DNA from: Kitagawia praeruptora
Taxonomy: Eukaryota; Streptophyta; Magnoliopsida; Apiales; Apiaceae
DNA length: 64,000 nt
Direction of reading: 5' to 3'
Assembly (NCBI GenBank): GCA_037693485.1
Contig: CM075353.1
Coordinates: 4,722,001 to 4,786,000, forward strand
The notes under the pieces were generated by a model. That model made no database searches and was not told where the DNA came from. It worked only from the letters and a program-made list of their open reading frames with translations. Made by a program: the position numbers and the translations under genes. This document shows, in pieces, positions 21,316-32,360 of the stretch (its first letter is position 1; each line of letters begins with the position of its first letter).

Positions 21316-22719
21316 TGATGTGTAAAATTATGTCTAACCGCAAGCGCACGGTATCAATTGTAGTAGATACTAGTAAATACGGGTCGATTCCTCAAGGAGA
21401 CAGTTTCAATTTCAATTCAATTGTTATTAATTGTTTCTAGTCACAAACGATTATTTTGGAATTTTATTAACTACTAAAGCAAATTTAACAATGATTTAAA
21501 TTAATTAATTAAAGGATCCAGGGCAATTCAGGTTCACCATGCTTACACCAAACAAATCACAAAGGTATAGCTTTTTAATGGGATTAAGTAATTAAAGTAA
21601 TAGTTAATCTTTTTCAAGCATTAACACTCTCAGAATATCTAATGATGTTTCCACACTCACCTTCAATTCTGCTAATTGTATGTAAGCCTCTAGTAGTAAA
21701 ATCTTTCGATCTATTACTCCTATTGCAATCAATTAATTCGTGATATTGCGCAATTACACAAATTAAGAATTAGAACATATCAATCAGAATTACTCTTTAC
21801 CCATCAATTTACTAATCAAATTAAGCCCAAATCATGGTGCAAACATGGCTCCCCTTAATACCCTAGAATAAAATTACTCACTCATGGTAGAATAAAAACT
21901 AACAATAATAATAATGAAAGAAGCCATAATAAACATGTAATTAATAAAGAAAAGATAAGAAATACCTTAAACCTTTGAATAACGAGGAACAATTAAATCC
22001 AAGAATTAAATTGAGCTTGATGGAGAGAAGAAAATAAAACCCTAGCTTTTAATATATTTAATAACGTATGTCCCAATTGTGTGTAAAAGATATCCCAAAA
22101 ATATTTATATAGAGGTTACAAGGCTAAATAATTGCTACCATTAAAAGCCCAGCAGGAATATAATAATTAATAGAATTAGAATAGGAGACAAAAAAGGCAG
22201 GCGTGGGACAAACTAGAATTCTTTTGTTTTGTTTTCAATTTCACGTGGCCAGTACACAAGCGCACGCGCCAGACTTGTCTTTATTTCTGTTTTTTCCGCG
22301 CGCTGGACAGAAAAGAAGTAGCGCCACAGCGCTATATTCCGCGCTCCTGCGCCATGCAGTCTCTGTCCATTCTGCTTTTATTTTTCTTTTTTTTCTGCAC
22401 CAGACTTGTCCCCGCGCCACAGCGCTGTATTCCACGCTACTGCGCCATGTGGCTCCTGTTGATCATAAAATTCTGCTCCAAAAATGCTTAGAAACGAACC
22501 GAAATTTCATCCTTTCACCTCATAAATTTATAAAATCATTCCTTTGAATTAAAAACACCGTAAAATCATCAAATAATGTCAAATTCCTTCCAACTTGACA
22601 TTTATTTATTTCCTGCAACAAACTCAAATAAAACTAATTAAATCGACACGATTATTCGCAAAAGCACCGTAAATGTGGGAATAAAATCCTATAAAATATA
22701 TATAAAATAACCTCTATCA
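21316..22719 (-). repeat. Element A, 3' LTR (left copy)
   Basis: It starts TGATGTGTAAAATT and ends CCTCTATCA. On the minus strand a TATA box TATATAAATA sits at 22102-22111. A GC-rich block at about 22255-22450 stands out from the AT-rich rest and contains an imperfect duplication of 'gcgccacagcgctrtattcc'. An open frame on the plus strand over this block is not credible as a gene. Confidence 0.95.
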
Positions 22720-22723
22720 AATA

Positions 22724-22734
22724 TCCCCACACTT
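22724..22734 (-). promoter_or_regulatory. Element A polypurine tract at 3' LTR
   Basis: The minus strand reads AAGTGTGGGGA, then ATATT up to the LTR. It would prime plus-strand synthesis. Confidence 0.85.
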
Positions 22735-24378
22735 TGCACTTTGAGCGTCCTCGTGCAAACTAACATAATAATTATACTAACTAATTAGTACCACTTCCGT
22801 AGGTGATCACGGTTGCATTTGGCATATGCAACAAGCCCTTTAAACCCCTAGGTAGCCCTAGTGGACGAGTAAGGTCTCGTGAGGGTTTATAGTGAATATA
22901 CCCACAAAATTCATCCAACCATGCAAAAGATTAATGCCAATACAACACCACACACACAAGTCCTCTCATGCCACATCAGCTTAAGAATCAAAATGAAAAT
23001 GCAATGCCTTGGTGTCTAAAGTGCAAGTATCCACATAGTCTACTCAAAGAAGATGCATAAGATCATAGAAATTCATGTCAAATGTAAGAATAGGTTGGTA
23101 AACATGCTAAGCACACAAGAGCACATCTTTGAGACACAACCTGGGATATCCTATGCAAAAGCAACAACTCACCGTTCACTCACAAAAATATTCACTCAAA
23201 ACAATTGGTAAGTGTTTCACTCAACTCCAACAATATCATAAACATGCTTCGTCCTTGTTATCAATCTAACCTTTAACGCAACATACATCATCAATGACAA
23301 TCAAAAGGTCTTTGTTAAGGTTGTAACGGGGCTAGGGACAAGGTATGTCAAGAAAGCCAAAGAAGGTTAAGTCAAAAGCTAGTACCTGACAATAAAATTC
23401 AAACAACTCCCATACTTTCATCCCCACACTTGAACCTTTATTTATAAACAACTTGACTAGTCGAATCAAAGTAGGATCTCAAAAGATAAAAATGCTCTCA
23501 TATTTATTTTTCTGTTTCTTTTTTCAGTTTTTATTCTTTTCTTTTTTTTTTCTTTTTTTTTTCAAGAGAGCAAAATAAAAGCAAGAACAGCGATCCCATA
23601 AATATGATTTCAAACTTCGACTAACAAGCTATGAATCAAACCCCAAATATTCCCCCAAAGTTATGATCATCAATAAAACCCCCCCTTTATGCACACCTTA
23701 TCACTCCCTTACGAACAATACTAGCCTTTGACAATTGGGTTCAAATTTAATGTAAGGCCAATAGAATAAAAATGATAATGGCAAGTAACTTGGTGTGTCA
23801 CCGAAAGAATAAGATTAGGCTCAAAGGGTTAACTAATGGATCATGTATAAATGGTTTGGATATATGGGAAATATGAAGTTATACCTAATTGCCTTTATCA
23901 TGTTATCATCAATTAATGTCATGCATCTTAAGAAAGACCTCAAGCAAGTGCTAGCAATGCAAACGACAAGTGGACACTCAAGCAAACGAAAAATCATGCA
24001 AAAGATATGCATATAGGCTCAAATCTCGCTTGGTGTGACAAAACATAATCAATCCCAAATATCAGTCTCTCTAACGCACCTACTTGTACTCAAAGCATAT
24101 AGACCAAATTACCTTGCACATATTCATGTCATTCTAATCACTTAGCACATTCAATAAGTCTACTAGTTTCTACTTGCTAGTGTAAGTGTGTGCACAAGAA
24201 CATCACATAACACTTCTCAATCAAAAGCGTCAATAAACACAAGATTCCTACGCATGCATGGGTGTATCAAGCAAATACAACAACTAATCAAATTGGATGG
24301 CTAGAATTATTTTTGGTATTTTTTAATTTTTTAATTTTTTTGGATTTTTTTTTTAATATACACTATGTTGAGAACACC

Positions 24379-24389
24379 TCCCCACACTT
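24379..24389 (-). promoter_or_regulatory. Element A internal polypurine tract copy
   Basis: The minus strand reads AAGTGTGGGGA, identical to the tract at the LTR. It is preceded by a hairpin with arms GAGTCAaT / AaTGACTC around loop GTCCTC (plus-strand view, 24394-24415). It lies about 170 bases past the pol stop codon. Confidence 0.75.
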
Positions 24390-24547
24390 AAGCGAGTCAA
24401 TGTCCTCAATGACTCATTTAACTAAACAAAGAAATCTACAATATATAACACAGAAGGAAAGAAGAACTCCCCTTTTCAGAAGCATGATCCATGGGTTGCC
24501 TCCCAAGAAGCGGTTTTGGTTAACGTCGTTGGCTCGACTCAGCTGGT

Positions 24548-27500
24548 TCAGATCTCCGTGGAGGGGTTGTCAAGATAAATCACTTCCATCTTCCCTACGA
24601 ATGCACCATCCACATATAATTTAAGGCGTTGACCATTGACCTTAAACTTTGTTCCATCTTGTCCCATAACTTCAATAGCACCATAAAATTTGACATCGGT
24701 GATAGTAAAAGGTCCGGACCATCTGGATTTGAGCTTCCCCGGAAAAAGTCGAAGTCTGGAATTGAACAACAACACCTTGTCACCCACCTGAAAATCTCTT
24801 CTCTGAATCATCTTGTCATGCATCTTCTTCGTTCTCTCCTTGTAAAGCCGAGAGTTGTCATAAGCATCAAAACGAAGCTCATCTAACTCATTAAGTTGAA
24901 GGAGTCTCGCTTGCCCCGCAGCCTTCAAATCCATGTTGAGTTCTTTGATAGCCCAAAAGGCGCGATGTTCCAACTCCACTGGCAAGTGACATGCTTTACC
25001 ATAAACCAACCGATAAGGAGTGGTTCCTATAGGTGTTTTGTATGCCGTTCGATAAGCCCACAAAGCATCATCTAGCTTCAAATACCAATCTTTCCTTGAC
25101 TTTTCCACCATCTTCTCCAAAATGCTTTTGATTTGGCGGTTAGAAACCTCCACTTGGCCGCTTGTTTGAGGGTGATATGCAAGAGCTACCTTGTGAGTAA
25201 CGCCATATTTCTTCAACAAAGTTTCAAACTGTCGATGGCGAAAATGAGAACCACCATCGCTTATCACTGTTCTAGGGACTCCAAATCGTGGGAAAATAAT
25301 ATGCTTGAAAAGCTTCATAACAACCTTAGAATCATTGGTTACTGATCCAACTGCTTCAACCCACTTGGACACATAATCTACAGCAACTAAGATGTACCTC
25401 ATCCCACAAGAACTTGGGAAGGGTCCCATAAAATCAACACCCCATACGTCAAATATCTCGACCTCAAGAATACCGGTTTGAGGCATCTCATGGCGTTTAG
25501 AAATATTACCCGTCCTTTGACATGCATCACACGCCAAACAGAAAGCACGAGCATCCTTAAATAGAGACGGCCAAAAGAACCCGGATTGAAGTATCTTAGC
25601 AGCAGTTTTGGAAGGACCATGGTGACCTCCACATGCGAGAGAATGACAATGCTTGAGAATGTCATGTACTTCGAACTCAGGGACACATCTACGAAAGATT
25701 CCATCAGCACACTTGCGATACAAGAAAGGGTCATCCCAAAAATATTGTTTAGCATCGTGATAAAACCGCTTTCTTTGCTGATAAGTCAATTCTGGAGGGT
25801 GAGATCCACTAACACAGAAATTTGCAAAATCTGCATACCATGGAGTTTGAGTAGCAACCGAAAACAAGTGATCATCTGGAAAAGAATCGTCAATAAGAGT
25901 GTTTGACGCAATATCAGATTTGAAACGCAACCGTGAAAGATGATCCGCAACTACATTCTCAGCACCCTTCTTGTCTTTGATTTCCAAGTCAAATTCTTGG
26001 AGTAACAGAATCCAACGAATAAGCCTTGGCTTTGCTTCCTTCTTCGCCAACAGATATTTAAATGCCGAATGATCAGTGTGAACAATGACTTTGGAGCCAA
26101 TGAGATAGGCTCGGAATTTGTCAAGAGCGTAGACCACAGCTAGAAGTTCCTTCTCAATAGTAGCATAATTGACTTGAGCTTCATCCAAGGTTTTACTTGC
26201 ATAGTAGATGGCGTGCAATACCTTGTCTTTCCTTTGACCGAGAACTGCTCCAACAGCATAATCACTTGCATCACACATGATTTCAAATGGAAGATTCCAA
26301 TCTGGAGATTGAATGATTGGTGCACTTATCAAGGCTTCCTTAATCCTGTTAAAAGACTCCAAACAAGCGTCAGTAAACACAAAGGTGGCATCCTTAAGCA
26401 ACAATTGAGTGAGGGGTTTTGCAATTTTTGAAAAATCTTTTATAAAATGACGATAAAAACCAGCATGACCAAGGAAACTCCTCACTCCCTTGACATTAAC
26501 AGGAGGAGGAAGTTTCTCAATCACCTCAATTTTTGCTTTGTCAACCTGGATGCCACGTTCAGAAATCAAATGACCAAGTACCACTCCTTCATTGACCATA
26601 AAGTGGCACTTTTCCCAATTCAAAACCAAATTCACCTCTTCACAACGTTTAAGCACTTTAGAAAGATTATGCAAACATACATCAAAATCAGACCCATAAA
26701 CACTGAAATCATCCATAAATACTTCCATGATAGACTCTATGAAATCAGAAAATATGGCAGTCATGCAACGCTGAAAAGTAGCAGGGGCATTGCACAAACC
26801 AAAAGGCACTCTACGATATGCAAAGGTACCATATGGGCAAGTAAATGTAGTCTTTTCTTGGTCATCAGGATGTATAGGGATCTGAAAGAACCCTGAATAT
26901 CCGTCTAAATAGCAAAAGTACTTATGCTTAGCAAGTCTTTCTAACATCTGATCAATGAAAGGGAGAGGGTAATGGTCTTTTCTAGTAGCAGTGTTTAACT
27001 TACGGTAATCAATGCACATTCGCCAACCGGTGACAATTCGAGTAGGAATTAATTCATCTTTATCATTCTTAATTACCGTTGTTCCTCCTTTCTTAGGGAC
27101 TACCTGAACTGGGCTTACCCATTTAGAATCAGAAATCGGGTAAATGATGCCCGCATCTAACAATTTCAAAACTTCTTTTTTAACAACCTCTTGCATGTTA
27201 GGGTTCAAGCGACGTTGTCCCTGTATGCAAGGCCTATGGTCATCATCTAAGTGAATTATATGCATGCAAAAGTCTGGGCTAATCCCTGTAAGATCATCAA
27301 TACTATACCCAATAGCTTTTCTATGTGCACGCAAAACAGTAAGAAGCTTAAAAACTTGGTTATCATCAAGACTAGAGCTAACAATCACAGGACAAGTCTT
27401 TTCATCATCAAGAAACACATATTTAAGATTAGATGGCAAAGACTTTAACTCTAACTTGTTTACCTGAGGTTCACTACAAGAAGTGTCAGTGTTGGTTACC

Positions 27501-28537
27501 TCACAATTCAGATCAGCTGCACCATCCAACTCAAGAATCAATGAATCGACTTCAGCATGTCCTTCTCCTTCTGAAGCTTCAAGCATGAGCACTGCTTCCA
27601 ATGCATCATTCAATAGAATCTGAGGCATCTCATCTCGGACAATTCCATCTATAACATCAATCCTGCAGCAAGTATTCTCAAGCAAAGGGGATTTAAGAGC
27701 AGAGGTTAGAGTAAAAGTAATTTTATCATCACCAACGCTCAATGTGAGAGTCCCACTTTTAACATCAATAACAGCACCTGCAGTACAAAGAAATGGTCTA
27801 CCTAAAATAATAGGTATCTGGCTATCCTCTTCCATATCTAGAACTACAAAGTCTACAGGAATATAGAATTTTCCAACCCTAACAGGCACATCCTCTAAAA
27901 TTCCAAGGGGATATTTTATCGAACGGTCTGCCATTTGTAAAGTCATCTGTGTACATTTTAATTCTCCCATATTTAGTTTTTGAAAAACCGAGAGAGGCAT
28001 GACTGAGACGCTAGCGCCTAAATCACATAAAGCTTTATCAATGAATAATGCACCTAAATGACACGGGATCGAAAAACTACCAGGATCTTTAAGCTTAGGT
28101 GGAGACTTATTCTGTAAAACAGCACTACACTCTTCAGTAAAAGCTACTGTCTCTACCTCACCAAAAGACCTTTTCTTAGTGAGAATATCCTTAAGAAACT
28201 TTGCATATGATGGAACTTGAGAAATTAAATCAGTGAAAGGAACTGTTACCTCAAGATTCTTGACAAGTGTCATGAACTTACCAAACTGCTGGTCCACCTT
28301 AGTTCTGTTCATCCTGCTAGGGAATGGGAGCTTTGGCACAAATGGTGGAGGAGTAACTGCAGTCTTCTCTTTGTCCTTTTTCTTACTTTCCTCAGTTTCA
28401 TCTTCACTTGCATCTTCAACAACTTTCTCTACCTTGTCTTCCTCAGAATTCTTTTCTTCTTTCTCAGTAGGAACATCGTCAGTAGGCATTGGAGGAGCAT
28501 CATATGTACGACCACTCCTAAGAGCAATGGCATTCAC
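24548..28537 (-). CDS. pol: Element A pol: protease, reverse transcriptase, RNase H, integrase
   Basis: This open 1329-residue frame encodes the replication enzymes of a gypsy element. The protease active site DLGAS is at residues 172-176. Reverse transcriptase spans about 450-640, with catalytic FMDD at 607-610. RNase H starts at about 750 (CDASDYAVGA). The integrase zinc region HHCC spans about 959-1006 and its catalytic D-D-E residues are near 1035, 1094 and 1130. No chromodomain follows, as expected for Athila. The frame is shared with gag, and the TAA at 28559-28561 is all that separates them, so pol is the rest of one gag-pol polyprotein rather than a separately started gene; the Met at 28537 is only the first in-frame one. 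Confidence 0.93.
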   Translation of the reverse strand: MNAIALRSGRTYDAPPMPTDDVPTEKEEKNSEEDKVEKVVEDASEDETEESKKKDKEKTAVTPPPFVPKLPFPSRMNRTKVDQQFGKFMTLVKNLEVTVPFTDLISQVPSYAKFLKDILTKKRSFGEVETVAFTEECSAVLQNKSPPKLKDPGSFSIPCHLGALFIDKALCDLGASVSVMPLSVFQKLNMGELKCTQMTLQMADRSIKYPLGILEDVPVRVGKFYIPVDFVVLDMEEDSQIPIILGRPFLCTAGAVIDVKSGTLTLSVGDDKITFTLTSALKSPLLENTCCRIDVIDGIVRDEMPQILLNDALEAVLMLEASEGEGHAEVDSLILELDGAADLNCEVTNTDTSCSEPQVNKLELKSLPSNLKYVFLDDEKTCPVIVSSSLDDNQVFKLLTVLRAHRKAIGYSIDDLTGISPDFCMHIIHLDDDHRPCIQGQRRLNPNMQEVVKKEVLKLLDAGIIYPISDSKWVSPVQVVPKKGGTTVIKNDKDELIPTRIVTGWRMCIDYRKLNTATRKDHYPLPFIDQMLERLAKHKYFCYLDGYSGFFQIPIHPDDQEKTTFTCPYGTFAYRRVPFGLCNAPATFQRCMTAIFSDFIESIMEVFMDDFSVYGSDFDVCLHNLSKVLKRCEEVNLVLNWEKCHFMVNEGVVLGHLISERGIQVDKAKIEVIEKLPPPVNVKGVRSFLGHAGFYRHFIKDFSKIAKPLTQLLLKDATFVFTDACLESFNRIKEALISAPIIQSPDWNLPFEIMCDASDYAVGAVLGQRKDKVLHAIYYASKTLDEAQVNYATIEKELLAVVYALDKFRAYLIGSKVIVHTDHSAFKYLLAKKEAKPRLIRWILLLQEFDLEIKDKKGAENVVADHLSRLRFKSDIASNTLIDDSFPDDHLFSVATQTPWYADFANFCVSGSHPPELTYQQRKRFYHDAKQYFWDDPFLYRKCADGIFRRCVPEFEVHDILKHCHSLACGGHHGPSKTAAKILQSGFFWPSLFKDARAFCLACDACQRTGNISKRHEMPQTGILEVEIFDVWGVDFMGPFPSSCGMRYILVAVDYVSKWVEAVGSVTNDSKVVMKLFKHIIFPRFGVPRTVISDGGSHFRHRQFETLLKKYGVTHKVALAYHPQTSGQVEVSNRQIKSILEKMVEKSRKDWYLKLDDALWAYRTAYKTPIGTTPYRLVYGKACHLPVELEHRAFWAIKELNMDLKAAGQARLLQLNELDELRFDAYDNSRLYKERTKKMHDKMIQRRDFQVGDKVLLFNSRLRLFPGKLKSRWSGPFTITDVKFYGAIEVMGQDGTKFKVNGQRLKLYVDGAFVGKMEVIYLDNPSTEI

Positions 28538-28558
28538 ATTTTCCTTTGGCTGAGTTGA

Positions 28559-30004
28559 TTATGCTGGTAAAGAGCCTTGTTGCCTTGTAGATGAAGAACT
28601 GGCCATTTGAGCAATCTGAGTTTCCAGCATCTTATTATGTATCTCCATCTGGTTCATCTTTGTTTGCATTTGTAACAATATCTTCATCATATCACCTTGA
28701 TTATCCACCTGTGCAGCTTGATTTGCTTGAGGAGCATAATTCTGAGGAGGCCTTTGGAATCCAGGGGGATTCATAGGTCCTTGCGGAGGCCTATACTGCT
28801 GCTGTGGAGGAAGCTGATACGACTGCTGATATTGTTGTTGATTAGGAACTCTTGAATTCTGAGCATTATTGTTCCTATATGAGAAGTTCGGATGATCTTT
28901 CCAACCAGGATTATAAGTGTTGGAATACGGATTGTACTGCTGCCTCTGTTGGAAAACATTTGCTTGCTCCATCTGAAAATGTTGTGAATTTTGAGCATTG
29001 TATTGGCAATCGTTACCATAGTGGCCTTGGATGCCACAGACTTCACAAACAGGATTATTCATAGGAGCCATGGATGACAATGCATTGATACTCATAGGTT
29101 GTGTAGAGGGCTGAGATGTCTTCAATGAGTGGATCTCCTAAGTCAATGCAGCGAGTTGAGATGATAATAGAGAATAAGCATCCACTTCAAGTTTACCTCC
29201 TTTCTTGGTTGCTCTCGGGTTACTGAAGTGATTGGCAGCCAAATTTGAAAGAAAATCATGTGCATCATCAACTCCCTTATCCAGAAATACACCACCTGCA
29301 GCATTATCAACCATACCTTTTGTTTCAGGGTCAAGACCATTGTAGAAGCGTTTAAGAAGAAACCACTTCTCAAGACCATGGTGAGGGCATGCACGTTGAA
29401 GATCCTTAAATCTGTCCCAAGCATCCCGAAGAGATTCGCCATAATCTTGCTTAAAACCCATCATCTTGTCGATCAAATCATCAGTTCTGTTGGGAGGGAA
29501 GAACTCAGTTAAGAAGGCTTGAGAAATTTTATCCCACTCGGTCAAATCAATATCATTCAACCATTTTTGAGCTTTGTCACGAAGAGAGAAACCGAACAAC
29601 ATGACTTTCAACTGGTCTGGAGTAACTCCCTTATGTTTAATTGTAGAACAGAGCTGTTGAAACCTTTGTAGATGAAGTGTAGGGTCTTCAGAGGGAAGAC
29701 CAGCAAACTGATTATGTTGGATCATAGTGAGCAAAGCAGGCTTGATCTCGAAATTCTCTGCTTGAATTGCTGACATAACAAGGCTAGTAGGTACCCCACT
29801 CGGAGAGGGCTGTGAGTAGTTCTTCATAGATTTAGGAGGAAGGTCCGCCATTTTAATCTTTGATTCAGATATCCTTTGCTGCTTCTCTTTCCTTTGTTGA
29901 TCTATGTATTGTTGACAAGTAATCCCAAAATCTGGACTAAGAAGAGTTGTATCTGCTTCTGCTTGATCTTCTTTCGTTTGAGACCTGGTCTTGGGCATCA
30001 ACAA
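28559..30004 (-). pseudogene. gag: Element A gag with one internal stop
   Basis: The gag frame begins MLMPKTRSQTK at 30004 (or the second Met at 29998), about 110 bases after the primer site. It has the retrotransposon gag core (about residues 90-230, with KAQKWLNDIDLTEWDKISQA and AFLTEFFPP). A stop (TAG, 29135-29137) precedes the C-terminal part, which carries a zinc knuckle CEVCGIQGHYGNDC near 29020-29065 and a Gln/Asn/Pro-rich tail. A second stop (TAA, 28559-28561) separates it from pol in the same frame. Both stops sit between otherwise intact stretches and look recent. Confidence 0.88.
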
Positions 30005-30111
30005 CTAAACAAGGAAAAGCAGTAAGATCGGTCTCAATTGGAACAAGTGTTCTAAAGAGACAAGAGAAACAATATAAAACAATCAAACTAAAATAATAGA
30101 AACTAGGCGTC

Positions 30112-30129
30112 TCCCCAGCAGCGGCGCCA
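30112..30129 (-). other. Element A primer-binding site
   Basis: The minus strand reads TGGCGCCGCTGCTGGGGA, six bases inside the 5' LTR. It is of the tRNA-Asp type usual in Athila elements; the tRNA is assigned from family knowledge. Confidence 0.85.
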
Positions 30130-30135
30130 AAAACT

Positions 30136-31539
30136 TGATGTGTAAAATTATGTCTAACCGCAAGCGCACGGTATCAATTGTAGTAGATACTAGTAAATAC
30201 GGGTCGATTCCTCAAGGAGACAGTTTCAATTTCAATTCAATTGTTATTAATTGTTTCTAGTCACAAACGATTATTTTGGAATTTTATTAACTACTAAAGC
30301 AAATTTAACAATGATTTAAATTAATTAATTAAAGGATCCAGGGCAATTCAGGTTCACCATGCTTACACCAAACAAATCACAAAGGTATAGCTTTTTAATG
30401 GGATTAAGTAATTAAAGTAATAGTTAATCTTTTTCAAGCATTAACACTCTCAGAATATCTAATGATGTTTCCACACTCACCTTCAATTCTGCTAATTGTA
30501 TGTAAGCCTCTAGTAGTAAAATCTTTCGATCTATTACTCCTATTGCAATCAATTAATCCGTGATATTGCGCAATTACACAAATTAAGAATTAGAACATAT
30601 CAATCAGAATTACTCTTTACCCATCAATTTACTAATCAAATTAAGCCCAAATCATGGTGCAAACATGGCTCCCCTTAATACCCTAGAATAAAATTACTCA
30701 CTCATGGTAGAATAAAAACTAACAATAATAATAATGAAAGAAGCCATAATAAACATGTAATTAATAAAGAGAAGATAAGAAATACCTTAAACCTTTGAAT
30801 AACGAGGAACAATTAAATCCAAGAATTAAATTGAGCTTGATGGAGAGAAGAAAATAAAACCCTAGCTTTTAATATATTTAATAACGTATGTCCCAATTGT
30901 GTGTAAAAGATATCCCAAAAATATTTATATAGAGGTTACAAGGCTAAATAATTGCTACCATTAAAAGCCCAGCAGGAATATAATAATTAATAGAATTAGA
31001 ATAGGAGACAAAAAAGGCAGGCGTGGGACAAACTAGAATTCTTTTGTTTTGTTTTCAATTTCACGTGGCCAGTACACAAGCGCACGCGCCAGACTTGTCT
31101 TTATTTCTGTTTTTTCCGCGCGCTGGACAGAAAAGAAGTAGCGCCACAGCGCTATATTCCGCGCTCCTGCGCCATGCAGTCTCTGTCCATTCTGCTTTTA
31201 TTTTTCTTTTTTTTCTGCCCCAGACTTGTCCCCGCGCCACAGTGCTGTGTTCCACGCTACTGCGCCATGTGGCTCCTGTTGATCATAAAATTCTGCTCCA
31301 AAAATGCTTAGAAACGAACCGAAATTTCATCCTTTCACCTCATAAATTTATAAAATCATTCCTTTGAATTAAAAACACCGTAAAATCATCAAATAATGTC
31401 AAATTCCTTCCAACTTGACATTTATTTATTTCCTGCAACAAACTCAAATAAAACTAATTAAATCGACACGATTATTCGCAAAAGCACCGTAAATGTGGGA
31501 ATAAAATCCTATAAAATATATATAAAATGCACTCTATCA
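30136..31539 (-). repeat. Element A, 5' LTR (right copy)
   Basis: This LTR is 1404 bp, the same length as the left copy. The TATA box on the minus strand is at 30922-30931. It is followed by the GGCAC duplication. Confidence 0.95.
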
Positions 31540-32360
31540 GGCACTCTTAACAGAGAAAAGGCTATGATGTCATTGAAGATGACACTGTTGTTCAAGAGGA
31601 AGTCCCTCACATCTTGAAAAAGGCTGAGACTCCTATTTTTAAAGAATCAACATTTGAAATTGATGAGGATGCCTTACTCATCAAGCAAATGTTAAATGAT
31701 GAAGATGAGACACAATCCAGTGAACAACAAGCATCCTCTAAGAGTGAGAGTGTCAAGTCAAAAGCCAAGGAGCCAGTAGGTAATAGGTCAAGACCTAAGA
31801 AGTTTGTTAAGTTTGTTTCAGCTGGGAAGAGTGAATCTGAGAAGAAAGTGGCTAAGAAGAAACAGAACAGAAATTGCAAGTTTGGGATTAACAAAGATAA
31901 TAATTATGCTTGTATGCCTAATGCCCCTAGGAAAACTTGTCAGGACTGTTCCAGTACCAATCATCTAACTCATGCATGCAAGAAACCTGTTGGTAGTGTG
32001 CCCAAACCTTTCTATGATTGTTCTGTGCCCCTAAGACATAGAGATGCTCCATTCTGTGATAAATTTGATTGTATGCCATGCAACATGAATGTTATAACTA
32101 GTTGTTTTAATTTGAGAAGGCAATTCATTGATGGTTGTATCAGTCACAATTCTCACACACACTACACAAGGTCAAAGTCTTCAAGTCCTCCTAAAGCTAG
32201 GAAGGTACCTTTGTCACCTAAGTCTGAGGCCTCAGGCTCTAAGACTTCTAACAGTGATAAGAAGACTAACACCAAGAAAGTTGATAAGCATGTTGTTTAT
32301 GATAAAACTGTTTCTAAGTCACATGGACCCATACTTGTTTGGGTACCAAAGGAGAAGTAA
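31540..32360 (+). pseudogene. Element C gag, C-terminal part (resumes after A)
   Basis: It resumes at the duplicated GGCAC. A one-base frameshift near 31556-31562 (an A run) puts the following reading in the frame open to 32360. A second zinc-knuckle-like motif, CQDCSSTNHLTHAC, lies at about 31937-31980. It ends ILVWVPKEK, the WVPK-type gag end that element G shares. Lys/Ser-rich and acidic stretches dominate. Confidence 0.78.

Larger units (their letters stand above)
22720..24547 (-). other. Element A long 3' non-coding region with two polypurine-tract modules
   Basis: No ORF of interest lies between pol and the 3' LTR. At each end of the region is the same module: a hairpin with loop GAGGAC (minus strand) followed by AAGTGTGGGGA. 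The outer one (tract 22724-22734, loop 22747-22752) adjoins the LTR; the inner one is at 24379-24389 (tract) and 24402-24407 (loop). Much of the region (about 22779-24265) matches element B (about 49445-50975), including a hairpin TTGCAT-TTGGCAT-ATGCAA at 22813-22831. A pyrimidine-rich tract covers 23505-23562. Confidence 0.8.
21316..31539 (-). mobile_element. Athila-type Ty3/gypsy element 'A', complete
   Basis: This 10,224-bp element has 1404-bp LTRs (21316-22719 and 30136-31539) and a perfect target duplication GGCAC (21311-21315 and 31540-31544). It reads on the minus strand: primer site, gag, pol, 1.8 kb of non-coding DNA, polypurine tract, 3' LTR. The primer site (TGGCGCCGCTGCTGGGGA) and the GTGTGGGGA polypurine tract are Athila-like. 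No envelope-like ORF is present between pol and the 3' LTR. About eight differences separate the LTRs by eye, three of them clustered near one end, so the insertion is young. Two in-frame stops disable gag-pol. Confidence 0.95.

Noticed and set aside
22203..22547. 114-residue plus-strand ORF, nearly repeated at 31023-31367
   Set aside because: It lies within the two LTRs of element A, antisense to the element, and spans a GC-rich block. The duplication reflects the LTR pair.
24262..24624. Plus-strand ORF overlapping the end of element A pol
   Set aside because: It is antisense to pol and the internal tract module, with poly-Phe from a T run.
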